DNA of 64,000 nucleotides from an uncultured Lachnospiraceae bacterium (GCA_910579505.1 CAJTTZ010000002.1:1-64000); one strand, 5' to 3'; shown: positions 24,045-33,265, counted from the stretch's first letter. Translations and numbers: made by a program. Notes: generated by a model not told the origin, from the letters alone.

Positions 24045-26609
24045 CTATTTCCGCCCGCAGCACTGCTTATACTTCTTCCCGCTCCCGCAAGGACAGGGGT
24101 CGTTGGGATAAACCTTCGCCTCGGCGCGCTTCACGGGACCTTTCTGCAGGGTATCGTCCTTGTTGGTGCCGGTCACCTTTGCCACCTGCTCTCTCTCCAC
24201 CTTCTGCTCAATGCGCACACGGAAGAGCAGGCGAACGGTCTCTTCCTTGATGTTCTGCGTCATCTCGTCGAACATCTCATAACCGTTCAGCTTGTACTCC
24301 ACAAGCGGGTCTTTCTGTCCGTAAGCCTGTAAGCCCGCGCCCTGACGGAGCTGGTCCATATCGTCGATGTGGTCCATCCACTTTCTGTCTATCACCTTGA
24401 GCAGGATCACGCGCTCGATCTCGCGGATCGCCTCAGGCTCCGGGAACTCCGCCTCCTTGCTCTCGTAGAGCTTCACAGCCTCCTCCTTTAACTGCTGTTT
24501 CAGGCTGTTTTTCTTAGGTTTCAACACCCTCGAAGCATCCACAGGCTTTAACGGCACGGTGGGAATCAGCAGGGTATTTAACTCATTGTAATCCCAGTCC
24601 TCAAAGTCGGAGTCATCGCCGATACAGATATCCACGCAGTTTTCAACGATATCCGTGATCATCTTGTAGATCGCGTCCCTCATGCTCTCGCCGTCTAAGA
24701 CACGGCGTCTCTCCTCATATATGATCTCTCTCTGCTCGTTCATCACCTGATCGTACTCGAGCAGGCTCTTTCTGATGCCGAAGTTATTGTTCTCTATCTT
24801 CTTCTGCGCCGTCTCTATCGCCTTGGTCAGCGCGCTGTGCTCGATCTCCTGCCCTTCCGGGATGCCGAGCGCGTTAAACATGGTAATCATGCGGTCGGAA
24901 CCGAAAAGCCGCATCAGATCGTCTTCCAGTGAGATAAAGAACTTCGATTCACCGGGATCGCCCTGACGGCCGCTTCGGCCTCGCAGCTGGTTGTCGATAC
25001 GTCTGGATTCATGACGTTCGGTACCGATGATCATCAGGCCACCCGCCGCTCTCGCTTCCTCGTCCAGTTTGATATCCGTACCACGGCCCGCCATGTTGGT
25101 GGCAATGGTAACTGCGCCGTGAATGCCGGCATCCGCTACGATCTCCGCCTCCAGCTCATGGAACTTGGCGTTCAGCACCTTATGCTCCAGACCGTTTCTC
25201 TTAAAGATGGCGGAGAGCTCCTCCGAGGCGTCAATGTTGATCGTACCCACCAGCACCGGCTGCCCTTTGGCGTGTGCCTCCTGCACCGCAGATAAAATCG
25301 CCTTAAGTTTTTCTTTTCTTGTTTTATAGACAGCGTCCTGATGATCAATACGGGCCACCGGCTTGTTCGTGGGAATCGCAACCACATCCATACCGTAAAT
25401 GTCACGGAACTCCTTTTCCTCCGTGAGCGCCGTACCTGTCATACCCGCTTTTTTCTCAAATTTATTGAAGAAATTCTGGAAGGTAATGGTGGCGAGGGTC
25501 TTGCTCTCCCGCTTCACCTTCACATGCTCCTTCGCCTCAATCGCCTGGTGCAGGCCGTCGGAATAACGGCGTCCCGGCATGATGCGGCCGGTAAACTCGT
25601 CCACGATCATAACCTGGTCGTCACTCACCACATAATCCTGGTCACGGAACATCAGGTTGTGCGCCCGCAGAGCCAGTATAATGTTGTGCTGGATTTCCAG
25701 ATTCTCCGGGTCAGCCAGATTCTCGATCTGGAAGAAACGCTCCACCTTGGAAACACCCTGCGCGGTGAGGTTCACAACCTTGTCCTTCTCGTTCACAATG
25801 AAGTCCCCGGTCTCCTCGCGCTCCACACCCATAATGGCGTCCATCTTGGTCAGCTCTTCCATGTCCTCGCCGCGGGTAAGCTGTTTCGCCAGAATATCGC
25901 ACGCCTCGTAAAGTTTCGTGGACTTGCCGCTCTGTCCGGATATAATCAGCGGAGTCCGCGCCTCGTCAATCAGCACCGAGTCCACCTCGTCGATGATGGC
26001 GTAATGGAGATCCCTGAGCACGAGCTGTTCCTTGTAGATAACCATGTTGTCACGCAGATAATCAAAGCCCAGCTCGTTGTTGGTCACATAGGTAATGTCA
26101 CAGTTGTAAGCCTCCCTGCGCTCCTCGGGCTTCATATCGTTTAACACGCATCCCACTTTCAGACCGAGAAATTCGTGCACCTGTCCCATCCATTCCGCGT
26201 CGCGCTTCGCCAGATAGTCGTTGACCGTGACAACATGCACGCCCTTTCCTTCCAGCGCGTTCAGATAAGCCGGCAAAAGACAGGTCTGTGTCTTACCTTC
26301 ACCGGTTCTCATCTCCGCGATACGCCCCTGGTGCAGGATGATACCACCGATCAGCTGCACTCTGTAATGCTCCGTGTTAAGCACTCTTCTCGCCGCTTCC
26401 CGGACAAGGGCATAAGCCTCCGGCAAAAGGTCGTCCAAAGTCTCACCCTCGGAGAGTCTTTTCTTAAACTCCTTGGTCTTATCACGCATCTGCTCGTCCG
26501 TCAGTTCCATCATCTCAGGACGCATGCCCTCAATTTTTTCAACCAGACCGTTAATGCGCCTGATCTCCCGTTCACTGTGCGTTCCGAATATTTTTTGTAC
26601 CACGCTCAT
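24045..26609 (-). CDS. secA: Preprotein translocase ATPase SecA
   Basis: SecA drives proteins through SecYEG. It has 854 residues from ATG 26609 (MSVVQKIFGT); a longer reading from 26684 lacks family similarity. Domains: NBD1 with Walker A MRTGEGKT near residue 100 and DEVDSVLIDEARTPL near 205, the preprotein-binding domain near 220-370, NBD2 with TNMAGRGTDIKL near 490, the helical scaffold/wing domain with RKSLLEYDQVMNEQR, and a C-terminal SEC-C zinc motif (DPCPCGSGKKYKQCC). The length is full. A consensus-like promoter lies at 26693-26721. Confidence 0.96.
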   Translation of the reverse strand: MSVVQKIFGTHSEREIRRINGLVEKIEGMRPEMMELTDEQMRDKTKEFKKRLSEGETLDDLLPEAYALVREAARRVLNTEHYRVQLIGGIILHQGRIAEMRTGEGKTQTCLLPAYLNALEGKGVHVVTVNDYLAKRDAEWMGQVHEFLGLKVGCVLNDMKPEERREAYNCDITYVTNNELGFDYLRDNMVIYKEQLVLRDLHYAIIDEVDSVLIDEARTPLIISGQSGKSTKLYEACDILAKQLTRGEDMEELTKMDAIMGVEREETGDFIVNEKDKVVNLTAQGVSKVERFFQIENLADPENLEIQHNIILALRAHNLMFRDQDYVVSDDQVMIVDEFTGRIMPGRRYSDGLHQAIEAKEHVKVKRESKTLATITFQNFFNKFEKKAGMTGTALTEEKEFRDIYGMDVVAIPTNKPVARIDHQDAVYKTRKEKLKAILSAVQEAHAKGQPVLVGTINIDASEELSAIFKRNGLEHKVLNAKFHELEAEIVADAGIHGAVTIATNMAGRGTDIKLDEEARAAGGLMIIGTERHESRRIDNQLRGRSGRQGDPGESKFFISLEDDLMRLFGSDRMITMFNALGIPEGQEIEHSALTKAIETAQKKIENNNFGIRKSLLEYDQVMNEQREIIYEERRRVLDGESMRDAIYKMITDIVENCVDICIGDDSDFEDWDYNELNTLLIPTVPLKPVDASRVLKPKKNSLKQQLKEEAVKLYESKEAEFPEPEAIREIERVILLKVIDRKWMDHIDDMDQLRQGAGLQAYGQKDPLVEYKLNGYEMFDEMTQNIKEETVRLLFRVRIEQKVEREQVAKVTGTNKDDTLQKGPVKRAEAKVYPNDPCPCGSGKKYKQCCGRK

Positions 26610-26692
26610 AGTTTTCTCATTCTCATGTGCCTTTTTGGCTGGCACACGCCTTTCTCTCAAAAAATCCCCACAATAACAAAACACTAAGCTAT

Positions 26693-26721
26693 ATTTTACC
26701 AGATACAGGTGGTAAATTCAA
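26693..26721 (-). promoter_or_regulatory. Promoter of secA
   Basis: Minus strand: TTGAAT (26716-26721), 17-base spacer, TAAAAT (26693-26698), about 85 bases upstream of the SecA start codon. Confidence 0.75.
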
Positions 26722-26745
26722 GCAAAACCCCTCTTGCCCAGACAA

Positions 26746-26783
26746 GGCGGCGGAAGTGCCTGTCTCCTGACCTCTCCGCCGCC
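26746..26783 (-). terminator. Inverted repeat after buk, probable terminator
   Basis: GGCGGCGGA (26746-26754) pairs with TCCGCCGCC (26775-26783), a nine-base GC-rich stem, 25 bases after the buk stop codon and before the secA promoter. It lacks a U-tract, so the mechanism is uncertain. Confidence 0.5.
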
Positions 26784-26807
26784 TCACATTTCATGTAAAC
26801 AACTCTC

Positions 26808-27875
26808 TTAATATACCTTTAATTCTTCCTCGCCGCGCAGGATACGTAAGCCACCCTGCACCAGGGCCATCAGCTCATCCTCGCCGGGATATACCGTCAT
26901 GGGAGCAATCCACTCCGCCTTCTCCTTAAGCCCCGCAACAACCGCCTTATCGTAGGCGATACCGCCGGTCACGATGATCTGGTCCACCTTGCCCTGCAGC
27001 ACGCATGCCATGGCGCCGATGTCTTTTGCCACCTGGGTAATGAAAGCCTCTCTGACTTCCTCCGCCTTCTTGTCGCCCCCGTCTACCATCTTATCCACGT
27101 CGCGCATGTCGTTGGTGCCGCAGTAAGCGTTGAAACCGCCGCCGCCCACAAATTTCTTGTAAACCTCTTTCTCCGTATATTTCCCGGAAAAGCACATTTT
27201 TATGAGTGCGCCGCTGGGTACCGCGCCCGCTCTCTCGGGAGAGAATGCGCCGTCGCCGTCAAGGGCGTTAAATACATCCACCACACAGCCTTTCTTGTGC
27301 GCGCCCACGGACACGCCGCCGCCCATATGCACCACAACCAGATTCAGGGAATCGTACGCCTTGCCCTGCTCCTTCGCGTAACGCTTCGCAACCGCCTTCT
27401 GATTCAATGCATGGAACACACTGGTCCTTGGCAGTTCCGGCACGCCGGAATATCTGGAAACAGGCTCCAGCTCGTCAACAACCACGGGATCAACGATATA
27501 GGACGGAACGCCGATGGAATCGCCGATCTCTCTCGCCAGAATACCGCCCAGATTGGATGCATGAGGTCCCTGCACGCCAATCTTTAAGTCCTCTAACAGA
27601 TCATCCGTCACCGCATAAGTGCCGCCCGGAATCGGCTTCAACATGCCGCCGCGTCCCACTACCATGTTCAAAGACTTGATGTCAAAATCTTTTTCCTTTA
27701 ACAGATCCTCGATGATCTTTCTGCGGAAGTCCTTCTGATCCACAATCTTTTCATACTGCGCGATCTCTTCCGTAGAATGTCTCAAAGTCTCCTCGAACAG
27801 GAGAGTTTCATCCTCAAACACACCAATCTTTGTAGATGTGGAGCCGGGATTGATAATTAAACTTTTGATAGCCAT
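26808..27875 (-). CDS. buk: Butyrate kinase
   Basis: Buk converts butyryl phosphate and ADP to butyrate and ATP, the last step of the Ptb-Buk butyrate route. It has 355 residues from ATG 27875 (GGGGG upstream). The ASKHA fold shows LIINPGSTSTKIGVF at the N terminus, VVGRGGMLKPIPGG near 75, SRYSGVPELPRTSVFHALNQKAVA near 155, VHMGGGVSVGAH near 190, and VTGGIAYD near 310. The GRGG motif and the HMGGG form distinguish butyrate from acetate kinases. It lies 79 bases after ptb in one operon. Confidence 0.94.
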   Translation of the reverse strand: MAIKSLIINPGSTSTKIGVFEDETLLFEETLRHSTEEIAQYEKIVDQKDFRRKIIEDLLKEKDFDIKSLNMVVGRGGMLKPIPGGTYAVTDDLLEDLKIGVQGPHASNLGGILAREIGDSIGVPSYIVDPVVVDELEPVSRYSGVPELPRTSVFHALNQKAVAKRYAKEQGKAYDSLNLVVVHMGGGVSVGAHKKGCVVDVFNALDGDGAFSPERAGAVPSGALIKMCFSGKYTEKEVYKKFVGGGGFNAYCGTNDMRDVDKMVDGGDKKAEEVREAFITQVAKDIGAMACVLQGKVDQIIVTGGIAYDKAVVAGLKEKAEWIAPMTVYPGEDELMALVQGGLRILRGEEELKVY

Positions 27876-27954
27876 TTTGCTTACCCCCATTTTTATTTTT
27901 ATGAAACATTTCAACCCGTTTGTCCAAAAGATTCGCTCTGGTTGAGCTGTTAAG

Positions 27955-28875
27955 TTAGTTCATCTTTGCCATCGCGCCTGCCATAACCGCGCCAAGCGCA
28001 AGAGAATTTACTTTCGTCTCAAAATCATCGGAGCGGGACGTCAGAATAACAGGAGCCTTCGTGCCCGTCAGGATGTTGCCGTTCTTAACCTTCGCCGTAT
28101 GTACCAGACACTTGTAAACGAGGTTGCCCGCATGAATATCGGGGAAGAGCAGCACATCCGCGTCACCCACGATCTTTCTGCCTTCCGCGCCTTTATGCTT
28201 CGCCGCCTCGGGGTCAATCGCCAGATCAAGGGAGAGAGGCCCATCCACAACACAGCCGGAGATTTTCCCTTCCTCGCACATCTTCGTCAGTTCGTCGGCT
28301 TCCACCGTGACAGGCATCTTGGGATTCACTACCTCAACCGCCGCAAGGGGCGCAACCTTCGGATTCGGAATGCCGCACGCATGGCACACATCCACTGTGT
28401 TCTCGATAATATGTACCTTATCCTCCAGCGTGGGATATGTCATAAAAGCAACGTCTGTCAGGAACAGGAGATGGTCAATCCCTTCCACCTCAAACACACA
28501 TACATGTGACAAAGCCTTACCCGTTCTCAAGCCGACTTCCTTGTCCAGCACGCTCTTTAAGAAAGACTTCGTGTCGATCAGGCCCTTCATGTACATATCC
28601 GCCTTCCCCTGATGCACGAGCTCAACCGCTTTCAGGGCTGCCGTGTAGTTATCCTTCTCGTCAATGATCTCAAAACCGCTGATGTCAACCTTATCAGCTT
28701 CCGCCACCTCTTTGATCTTGTCAGCGTCGCCCACAAGGATCGCCTCCGCGATACCCCGCTCCTTCGCCGCAGCCACAGCCTCGAGAACCGCGCTGTCCTG
28801 AGCCACCGCTACCGCAACCTTCTTCATCTCGCACTCGGAAACCTTCGATAACAAATCCTCAAAACTCTTACTCAT
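27955..28875 (-). CDS. ptb: Phosphate butyryltransferase
   Basis: Ptb exchanges the CoA of butyryl-CoA for phosphate. The 306-residue protein belongs to the phosphate acetyl/butyryltransferase family: AILVGDADKIKEVAE near residue 40, LMKGLIDTKSFLKSVLD-type segment near 98-112, LSHVCVFEVEGIDHLLFLTDVAF near 121-143, GPLSLDLAIDPEAAKHKG near 212, and NGNILTGTKAPVILTSRSD near the end. Pairing with buk supports butyrate over acetate. The start has an AAAGGAGTGG ribosome site. Confidence 0.93.
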   Translation of the reverse strand: MSKSFEDLLSKVSECEMKKVAVAVAQDSAVLEAVAAAKERGIAEAILVGDADKIKEVAEADKVDISGFEIIDEKDNYTAALKAVELVHQGKADMYMKGLIDTKSFLKSVLDKEVGLRTGKALSHVCVFEVEGIDHLLFLTDVAFMTYPTLEDKVHIIENTVDVCHACGIPNPKVAPLAAVEVVNPKMPVTVEADELTKMCEEGKISGCVVDGPLSLDLAIDPEAAKHKGAEGRKIVGDADVLLFPDIHAGNLVYKCLVHTAKVKNGNILTGTKAPVILTSRSDDFETKVNSLALGAVMAGAMAKMN

Positions 28876-29110
28876 TGTCCCTTTTCCACTCCTTTGTCTA
28901 TTTTATCTTTATTAGCATTTGCGACTTCCTTTCCCTCGCAAATCCGCTATCTCACAACGTCTAAATTTTACCACGAATGCCCCGAAAAAGCAATTTCCTC
29001 CCGCTTTTTTATTCTCTCATTACGCCACTGTTTCATCCTCTGAAAGCATAGCAATAACCAGCGCGGGCGCGGCGACGTTGAAATCATCTTCCGCCTGCCC
29101 GTCCTTTTTC

Positions 29111-30289
29111 TCAGTGATGGAACAGCCGTATCCCCGTAAAGCACATTGTCATCCCATACTTATCGCACACCTCGATGACATTGTCGTCCCGCACCGAACC
29201 GCCGGGCTGCGCCACATACTGCACGCCGCTTCTGTGGGCGCGCTCGATATTATCCCCGAAGGGGAAGAACGCATCAGAGCCAAGCGCCACGCCCTTCATC
29301 TGATCCAGCCAAGCGCGCTTCTTTTCCGCCATAAATACCTCAGGCTTCACCTTGAATATCTTCTGCCATGCGCCGTCCGCCAGCACATCCATGTAATCTT
29401 CCCCAATATAGAGGTCAATGGAGTTGTCCCTGTCAGCCCTGCCGATACCGTCCACAAACTGTAAGTCTAACACAATAGGAGACTGTCTCAAAAACCAGTT
29501 GTCCGCCTTTGTGCCCGCCAGTCTCGTACAGTGGATTCTGGACTGCTGCCCCGCGCCGATGCCGATTGCCTGCCCGTCCTTGACATAGCACACGGAATTG
29601 GACTGCGTGTATTTTAGGGTAATCATGGCGATAGCCAGATCAATCTTCGCCTGTTTGGGCAGATCTTTTTCTCTCGTCACAATATTGTCAAAGAAAGCAT
29701 CGTCGATTTTCAGTTCATTCCTGCCCTGCTCAAAGCTGATGCCATACACCTGTTTCACTTCAGTAGGCGCGGGCACATAGCTTTCATCAATCTGAATCAC
29801 ATTGTAGGCGCCCTTCTTCTTCGCCTTAAGTATCTCCAGCGCCTCCGGCTCGTAGCCCGGCGCAATCACGCCGTCCGAAACCTCTCTCTTAATCAGTCTG
29901 GCCGTGTCCACGTCGCACACGTCGGAGAGCGCGATAAAATCACCGAAAGAGCTCATTCTGTCCGCGCCTCTCGCCCTCGCATATGCGCAGGCAAGGGGGG
30001 ACAGCTCCCCCAAATCGTCAACCCAATAAATCTTTGCCAAAGTCTCCTCCAGGGGAAGACCTACTGCCGCTCCTGCCGGAGACACATGCTTAAAGGAAGT
30101 CGCCGCCGGAAGCCCCGTCGCCTTCTTTAACTCGCTGACTAACTGCCAGCCGTTAAACGCATCCAAAAAATTGATATATCCCGGTCTGCCGTTTCGCACC
30201 TGAATCGGCAGATCACTTCCGTCCGACATAAAGATACGGGATGGCTTCTGGTTCGGGTTACATCCGTATTTCAATTCCAATTCATTCAT
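29111..30289 (-). CDS. Stand-alone AICAR formyltransferase (PurH-like, lacking the cyclohydrolase domain)
   Basis: Catalyses formylation of AICAR with 10-formyl-THF, the ninth step of IMP synthesis. The usual bacterial PurH has about 520 residues with an N-terminal IMP cyclohydrolase domain. This protein has 392 residues and starts straight into the transformylase part (LELKYGCNPNQKPSRIF). It has the catalytic Lys-His region TSFKHVSPAGAAVG near residue 67, KYTQSNSVCYVKDGQAIGIGAGQQSR near 228, and the C-terminal FTGIRLFHH. The missing cyclohydrolase step is supplied by the gene just upstream (30305-31018). Confidence 0.92.
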   Translation of the reverse strand: MNELELKYGCNPNQKPSRIFMSDGSDLPIQVRNGRPGYINFLDAFNGWQLVSELKKATGLPAATSFKHVSPAGAAVGLPLEETLAKIYWVDDLGELSPLACAYARARGADRMSSFGDFIALSDVCDVDTARLIKREVSDGVIAPGYEPEALEILKAKKKGAYNVIQIDESYVPAPTEVKQVYGISFEQGRNELKIDDAFFDNIVTREKDLPKQAKIDLAIAMITLKYTQSNSVCYVKDGQAIGIGAGQQSRIHCTRLAGTKADNWFLRQSPIVLDLQFVDGIGRADRDNSIDLYIGEDYMDVLADGAWQKIFKVKPEVFMAEKKRAWLDQMKGVALGSDAFFPFGDNIERAHRSGVQYVAQPGGSVRDDNVIEVCDKYGMTMCFTGIRLFHH

Positions 30290-30304
30290 CGTTTCTGTGT
30301 TCTC

Positions 30305-31018
30305 CTATATATTCTTATTCACAATTCTCGTCTCATATTTCCCCGTGGCAATCTCTATAAACCGCACGAACAGCGACACTTTATTATCCTCGTTCAGGTT
30401 TTCCCAGATTGTCTTCGTAAACTCGTCGATGCCGCCCTCAATTCCCACAAGCGTCGGCTCGCCCTCAAAGCTGGGCAGCGGGTTGCCGTCGCCCATATAC
30501 GTATGGATAAAATGCCCTTCTCCCGCTTTCGGGTTCTCGTACGCGAAAGTGTATCGGCTGCAGGAAGACGGATCACCGTTATTGCTCTTCAAAATCGACA
30601 TGGCATAGTTGTAGCTTGCATTTTCCAAGTGCATAATACCTGAAATGCGCGGTGTGTAATTGGGCGCGTCGGGCTCAAATTCCCTTGTGCGCAGCGCCTG
30701 CTCAAAAGTCTGCTGCCTGTCCATCAGCTCATAGATCGTGTCCGTCTGGTCCCCGTTTGTGACAATGGTTTTATTGCCAAGCACCCGCACCGGCGCGTAG
30801 ATAATCAGACTCGGGTCTTCCAGTTTGGAGGGGTCAAACGCCTGCGTACGGATACCCGCACCGTCTTCCACAAAAACACGGTTCCTGCTGTTGCCGCTGC
30901 GTCCCATAATAAAATATGCCGTCACCGCATACGCGCCGTCCGCCGACTTTCCGATCACAATCCCCCGTCCCGGATACGCGTTCCCCGCGAGCTCCTGTGC
31001 TAAATTTTTCCTTTCCAT
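30305..31018 (-). CDS. IMP cyclohydrolase of the archaeal PurO type
   Basis: Closes FAICAR to IMP, the last step of purine synthesis. The 237-residue protein has no resemblance to the MGS-like cyclohydrolase domain of PurH. It has the PurO/Ntn-hydrolase-like pattern: NAYPGRGIVIGKSADGAYAV near the N terminus, YFIMGRSGNSRNRVF near 32, APNYTPRISGIMHL near 135, EGHFIHTYMGDGNPLPSFEGEP near 180. ATG 31018 is preferred (GGAGAGG nine bases upstream) over an in-frame GTG at 31036. It lies 15 bases ahead of the AICAR transformylase and after guaB, forming a late-purine operon. Confidence 0.88.
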   Translation of the reverse strand: MERKNLAQELAGNAYPGRGIVIGKSADGAYAVTAYFIMGRSGNSRNRVFVEDGAGIRTQAFDPSKLEDPSLIIYAPVRVLGNKTIVTNGDQTDTIYELMDRQQTFEQALRTREFEPDAPNYTPRISGIMHLENASYNYAMSILKSNNGDPSSCSRYTFAYENPKAGEGHFIHTYMGDGNPLPSFEGEPTLVGIEGGIDEFTKTIWENLNEDNKVSLFVRFIEIATGKYETRIVNKNI

Positions 31019-31050
31019 TTTTCTTTTCCTCTCCACATCATTTCATTGCG

Positions 31051-31115
31051 GAGAATGCCGCTTTTCAGGCATTCTCTGGCGTGAGACGGCGTTGCAAAAC
31101 AACTCCGTCTCACGC
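31051..31115 (-). repeat. Structured intergenic repeat, copy A (double hairpin after guaB)
   Basis: Hairpin 2: GCGTGAGACGG (31079-31089) pairs perfectly with CCGTCTCACGC (31105-31115), and inside it GTTG/CAAC (31091-31094, 31100-31103) extends the stem. It begins two bases after the guaB stop codon. Hairpin 1: GAGAATGCC (31051-31059) pairs with GGCATTCTC (31068-31076). Same order and same hairpin-1 arms as copy B at 7333-7385. Confidence 0.82.
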
Positions 31116-31117
31116 TG

Positions 31118-32572
31118 TTATTCGTCAACAGAATAATTCGGCGCTTCCTTCGTGATATGAATATCGTGAGGATGGCTCTCTTTGAGCGACGCCGCGGAAA
31201 TCTTCACAAATCTGCCGTTCTGTTTTAATTCCTCAATGTTAACCGTGCCACAGTATCCCATGCCGGAACGAAGACCGCCCATCAGCTGGAACACCGTATC
31301 CTCCACGCTGCCCTTGTAGGCCACACGGCCCTCTACGCCCTCCGGCACCAGCTTCTTGGCGTCGGTCTGGAAATAGCGGTCCTTACTGCCGTTCTCCATG
31401 GCCGCGATAGAACCCATACCGCGGTACACCTTATATTTCCTGCCCTGATAGAGTTCATAGGTGCCGGGGCTTTCCTCACAGCCGGCAAACATACTTCCCA
31501 TCATGCAGACGTCGCCGCCCGCCGCGATGGCCTTCGTCATGTCGCCTGAGTATTTGATGCCGCCGTCCGCAATGATCGGCACCCCATAGTCTTTTGCCAC
31601 ATCATAAGCGTGCATAATCGCCGTAATCTGCGGCACACCGATACCGGCAACCACGCGGGTCGTACAGATAGAACCGGGCCCGATACCTACCTTCACCGCG
31701 TCGGCGCCCGCCTCGATCAGCGCACGCGTGCCTTCTCCCGTAGCTACATTACCCGCAATCACCTGTAAGTCGGGGTATTTTTCTTTAATCATCCGCACGC
31801 ATTTAAGCACATTCTCAGAATGCCCGTGCGCGGAGTCAAGCACAACCACATCCACCTTCGCGCTGATCAGCTCTTTAACGCGGTCGAGCACATTGGCCGT
31901 AATGCCCACACCCGCGCCGCACAAAAGCCTGCCCTGACTGTCCTTCGCGGAAAGTGGGTATTTGATTGCCTTTTCAATATCTTTTATGGTAATGAGTCCC
32001 ACCAGATTGTAATCGTCGTCCACAATGGGAAGTTTTTCTTTTCTGGCTTTTGCGAGAACCTCTTTTGCCTGATCCAGCGTAATGCCCGCCTTGGCGGTAA
32101 TCAGATTTTCAGAGGTCATGGACTCTTTGATTTTCTTCTTGAAATCTGTCTCGAATTTTAAATCACGATTGGTGATGATACCGACTAACTTCCTGCCTTC
32201 CGTAATCGGAACACCAGAGATTTTGAATTTCGCCATCAGCGCATCCGCGTCAGCCAGCGTATGCTCCGGCGTCAGTGAAAAGGGATCTGTGATAACGCCG
32301 TTCTCGGAGCGTTTCACCTTATCGACTTCCTCGGCCTGCTCCTCTATAGACATGTTTTTGTGAATGATACCGATACCGCCCTGCCTTGCCATGGCGATTG
32401 CCATTCTGTGCTCAGTCACTGTGTCCATCCCCGCGCTCATCATGGGAATGTTCAACCTGATCTTCTTCGTCAGGTTCGTTGTCAAGTCCACCTGATTCGG
32501 AATCACCTGAGAGTAGCTCGGCACTAAGAGCACATCATCAAAAGTAATTCCTTCTCCAATAATCTGACCCAT
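31118..32572 (-). CDS. guaB: Inosine-5'-monophosphate dehydrogenase
   Basis: GuaB oxidises IMP to XMP with NAD+, the first committed step to GMP. The 484-residue protein has the TIM barrel starting GEGITFDDVLLVPSYS, a CBS-domain pair inserted near residues 95-205 (ENLITAKAGITLDQAKEVL), the catalytic loop GPGSICTTRVVAGIGVPQ near 300 with the active Cys, the DGGIKYSGD phosphate site near 358, and the mobile flap RGMGSIAAM near 405. The start has AGGAGGAG. It is the first gene of the operon with the last two steps of IMP synthesis. Confidence 0.96.
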   Translation of the reverse strand: MGQIIGEGITFDDVLLVPSYSQVIPNQVDLTTNLTKKIRLNIPMMSAGMDTVTEHRMAIAMARQGGIGIIHKNMSIEEQAEEVDKVKRSENGVITDPFSLTPEHTLADADALMAKFKISGVPITEGRKLVGIITNRDLKFETDFKKKIKESMTSENLITAKAGITLDQAKEVLAKARKEKLPIVDDDYNLVGLITIKDIEKAIKYPLSAKDSQGRLLCGAGVGITANVLDRVKELISAKVDVVVLDSAHGHSENVLKCVRMIKEKYPDLQVIAGNVATGEGTRALIEAGADAVKVGIGPGSICTTRVVAGIGVPQITAIMHAYDVAKDYGVPIIADGGIKYSGDMTKAIAAGGDVCMMGSMFAGCEESPGTYELYQGRKYKVYRGMGSIAAMENGSKDRYFQTDAKKLVPEGVEGRVAYKGSVEDTVFQLMGGLRSGMGYCGTVNIEELKQNGRFVKISAASLKESHPHDIHITKEAPNYSVDE

Positions 32573-32624
32573 CTTCTCTCCTCCTGTGTTTGCTGTACTG
32601 GTTGTAAGTAAAAATATATATATG

Positions 32625-32656
32625 TAAAGAAAACTGCCAGCCCTTCAACTGACAGT
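32625..32656 (-). terminator. Rho-independent terminator of the DUF6106 gene
   Basis: Minus strand: ACTGTCAG (32649-32656), loop TTGAAGGG, CTGGCAGT (32633-32640), then TTTCTTT. An eight-base-pair stem with one G-U pair, 25 bases after the upstream gene ends. Confidence 0.7.
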
Positions 32657-32679
32657 ATTGCTTTCAATACTTTATTATG

Positions 32680-33180
32680 CTAATCCGTAAAAACCTTACG
32701 GGGCGCAACGCTCTGAATGGCCTTAACCATCTCCGCGTTCGGCTCCAGAATAATCTTTGTGTCACCGTTCCAGATCATCATATAACGCCGCTCCGGCTGC
32801 GATGCAACGCCCGAGCTGTAGTCAACCGTCTTCATCTGACGGTTTTTATAAGAATCCAGTCTGTGGGAATTAAGGGGCGCAAAAATCTCCATCTGCTCCA
32901 GAGAATAATTGCCTGCCTTCTTTCTGCGGGTTTTTGCCAGAACTTTGTCAACGCTCAGTTCCCTGTCAAGATACAGGTACTCATACTCGATCTCCGCATT
33001 CATATGCGCAAAATACGCGCAGCCGCCCAGCACAATCGCGATCAGCATTCCCACCACGAAAGGCGTCAGGAATCCGATCAGTGCGAAAACCACGGTCAGC
33101 ATGATCAGCAGCATCTTTAAGAACCGCATCATCACGGACGGTTTCCTCGCTACCAGATATTCCACATATGTCTCGCTCAT
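32680..33180 (-). CDS. DUF6106-like membrane protein
   Basis: A 166-residue protein from ATG 33180 (GGAGG seven bases upstream). The opening SETYVEYLVARKPS is followed by two transmembrane helices near residues 20-55 (LLIMLTVVFALIGFLTPFVVGMLIAIVLGGCAYF). The cytoplasmic half has EIEYEYLYLDRELSVDKVLAKTRRK and IFAPLNSHRLDSY. This pattern matches a Lachnospiraceae family I know as DUF6106, function unknown. It lies between the glycan cluster and guaB. Confidence 0.75.
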   Translation of the reverse strand: MSETYVEYLVARKPSVMMRFLKMLLIMLTVVFALIGFLTPFVVGMLIAIVLGGCAYFAHMNAEIEYEYLYLDRELSVDKVLAKTRRKKAGNYSLEQMEIFAPLNSHRLDSYKNRQMKTVDYSSGVASQPERRYMMIWNGDTKIILEPNAEMVKAIQSVAPRKVFTD

Positions 33181-33208
33181 ACAGCATCCTCCATCTGTCA
33201 AAGTCAAG

Positions 33209-33240
33209 GCAAAACCGTCCGACTCTTATCCGGCTTTGCC
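33209..33240 (-). terminator. Inverted repeat at the end of the glycan cluster, probable terminator
   Basis: GGCAAAACCG (33209-33218) pairs with CGGCTTTGCC (33231-33240) with one mismatch. It lies just after the stop of the last cluster gene (33266) and before the DUF6106 gene. The downstream T content is weak. Confidence 0.5.
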
Positions 33241-33265
33241 ATGGTTCCGGGAAAATATAAAGATA

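Noticed and set aside
26610..26684. N-terminal 25-residue extension of SecA
   Set aside because: SecA proteins start at the position of ATG 26609 and the extension shows no family similarity.
29020..29110. A coding-looking run of about 30 codons (minus strand) after the AICAR transformylase, ending at TAA 29020-29022
   Set aside because: It has an acidic, protein-like sequence, but no start codon or ribosome site was found outside the upstream gene. It may be the tail of a lost gene.
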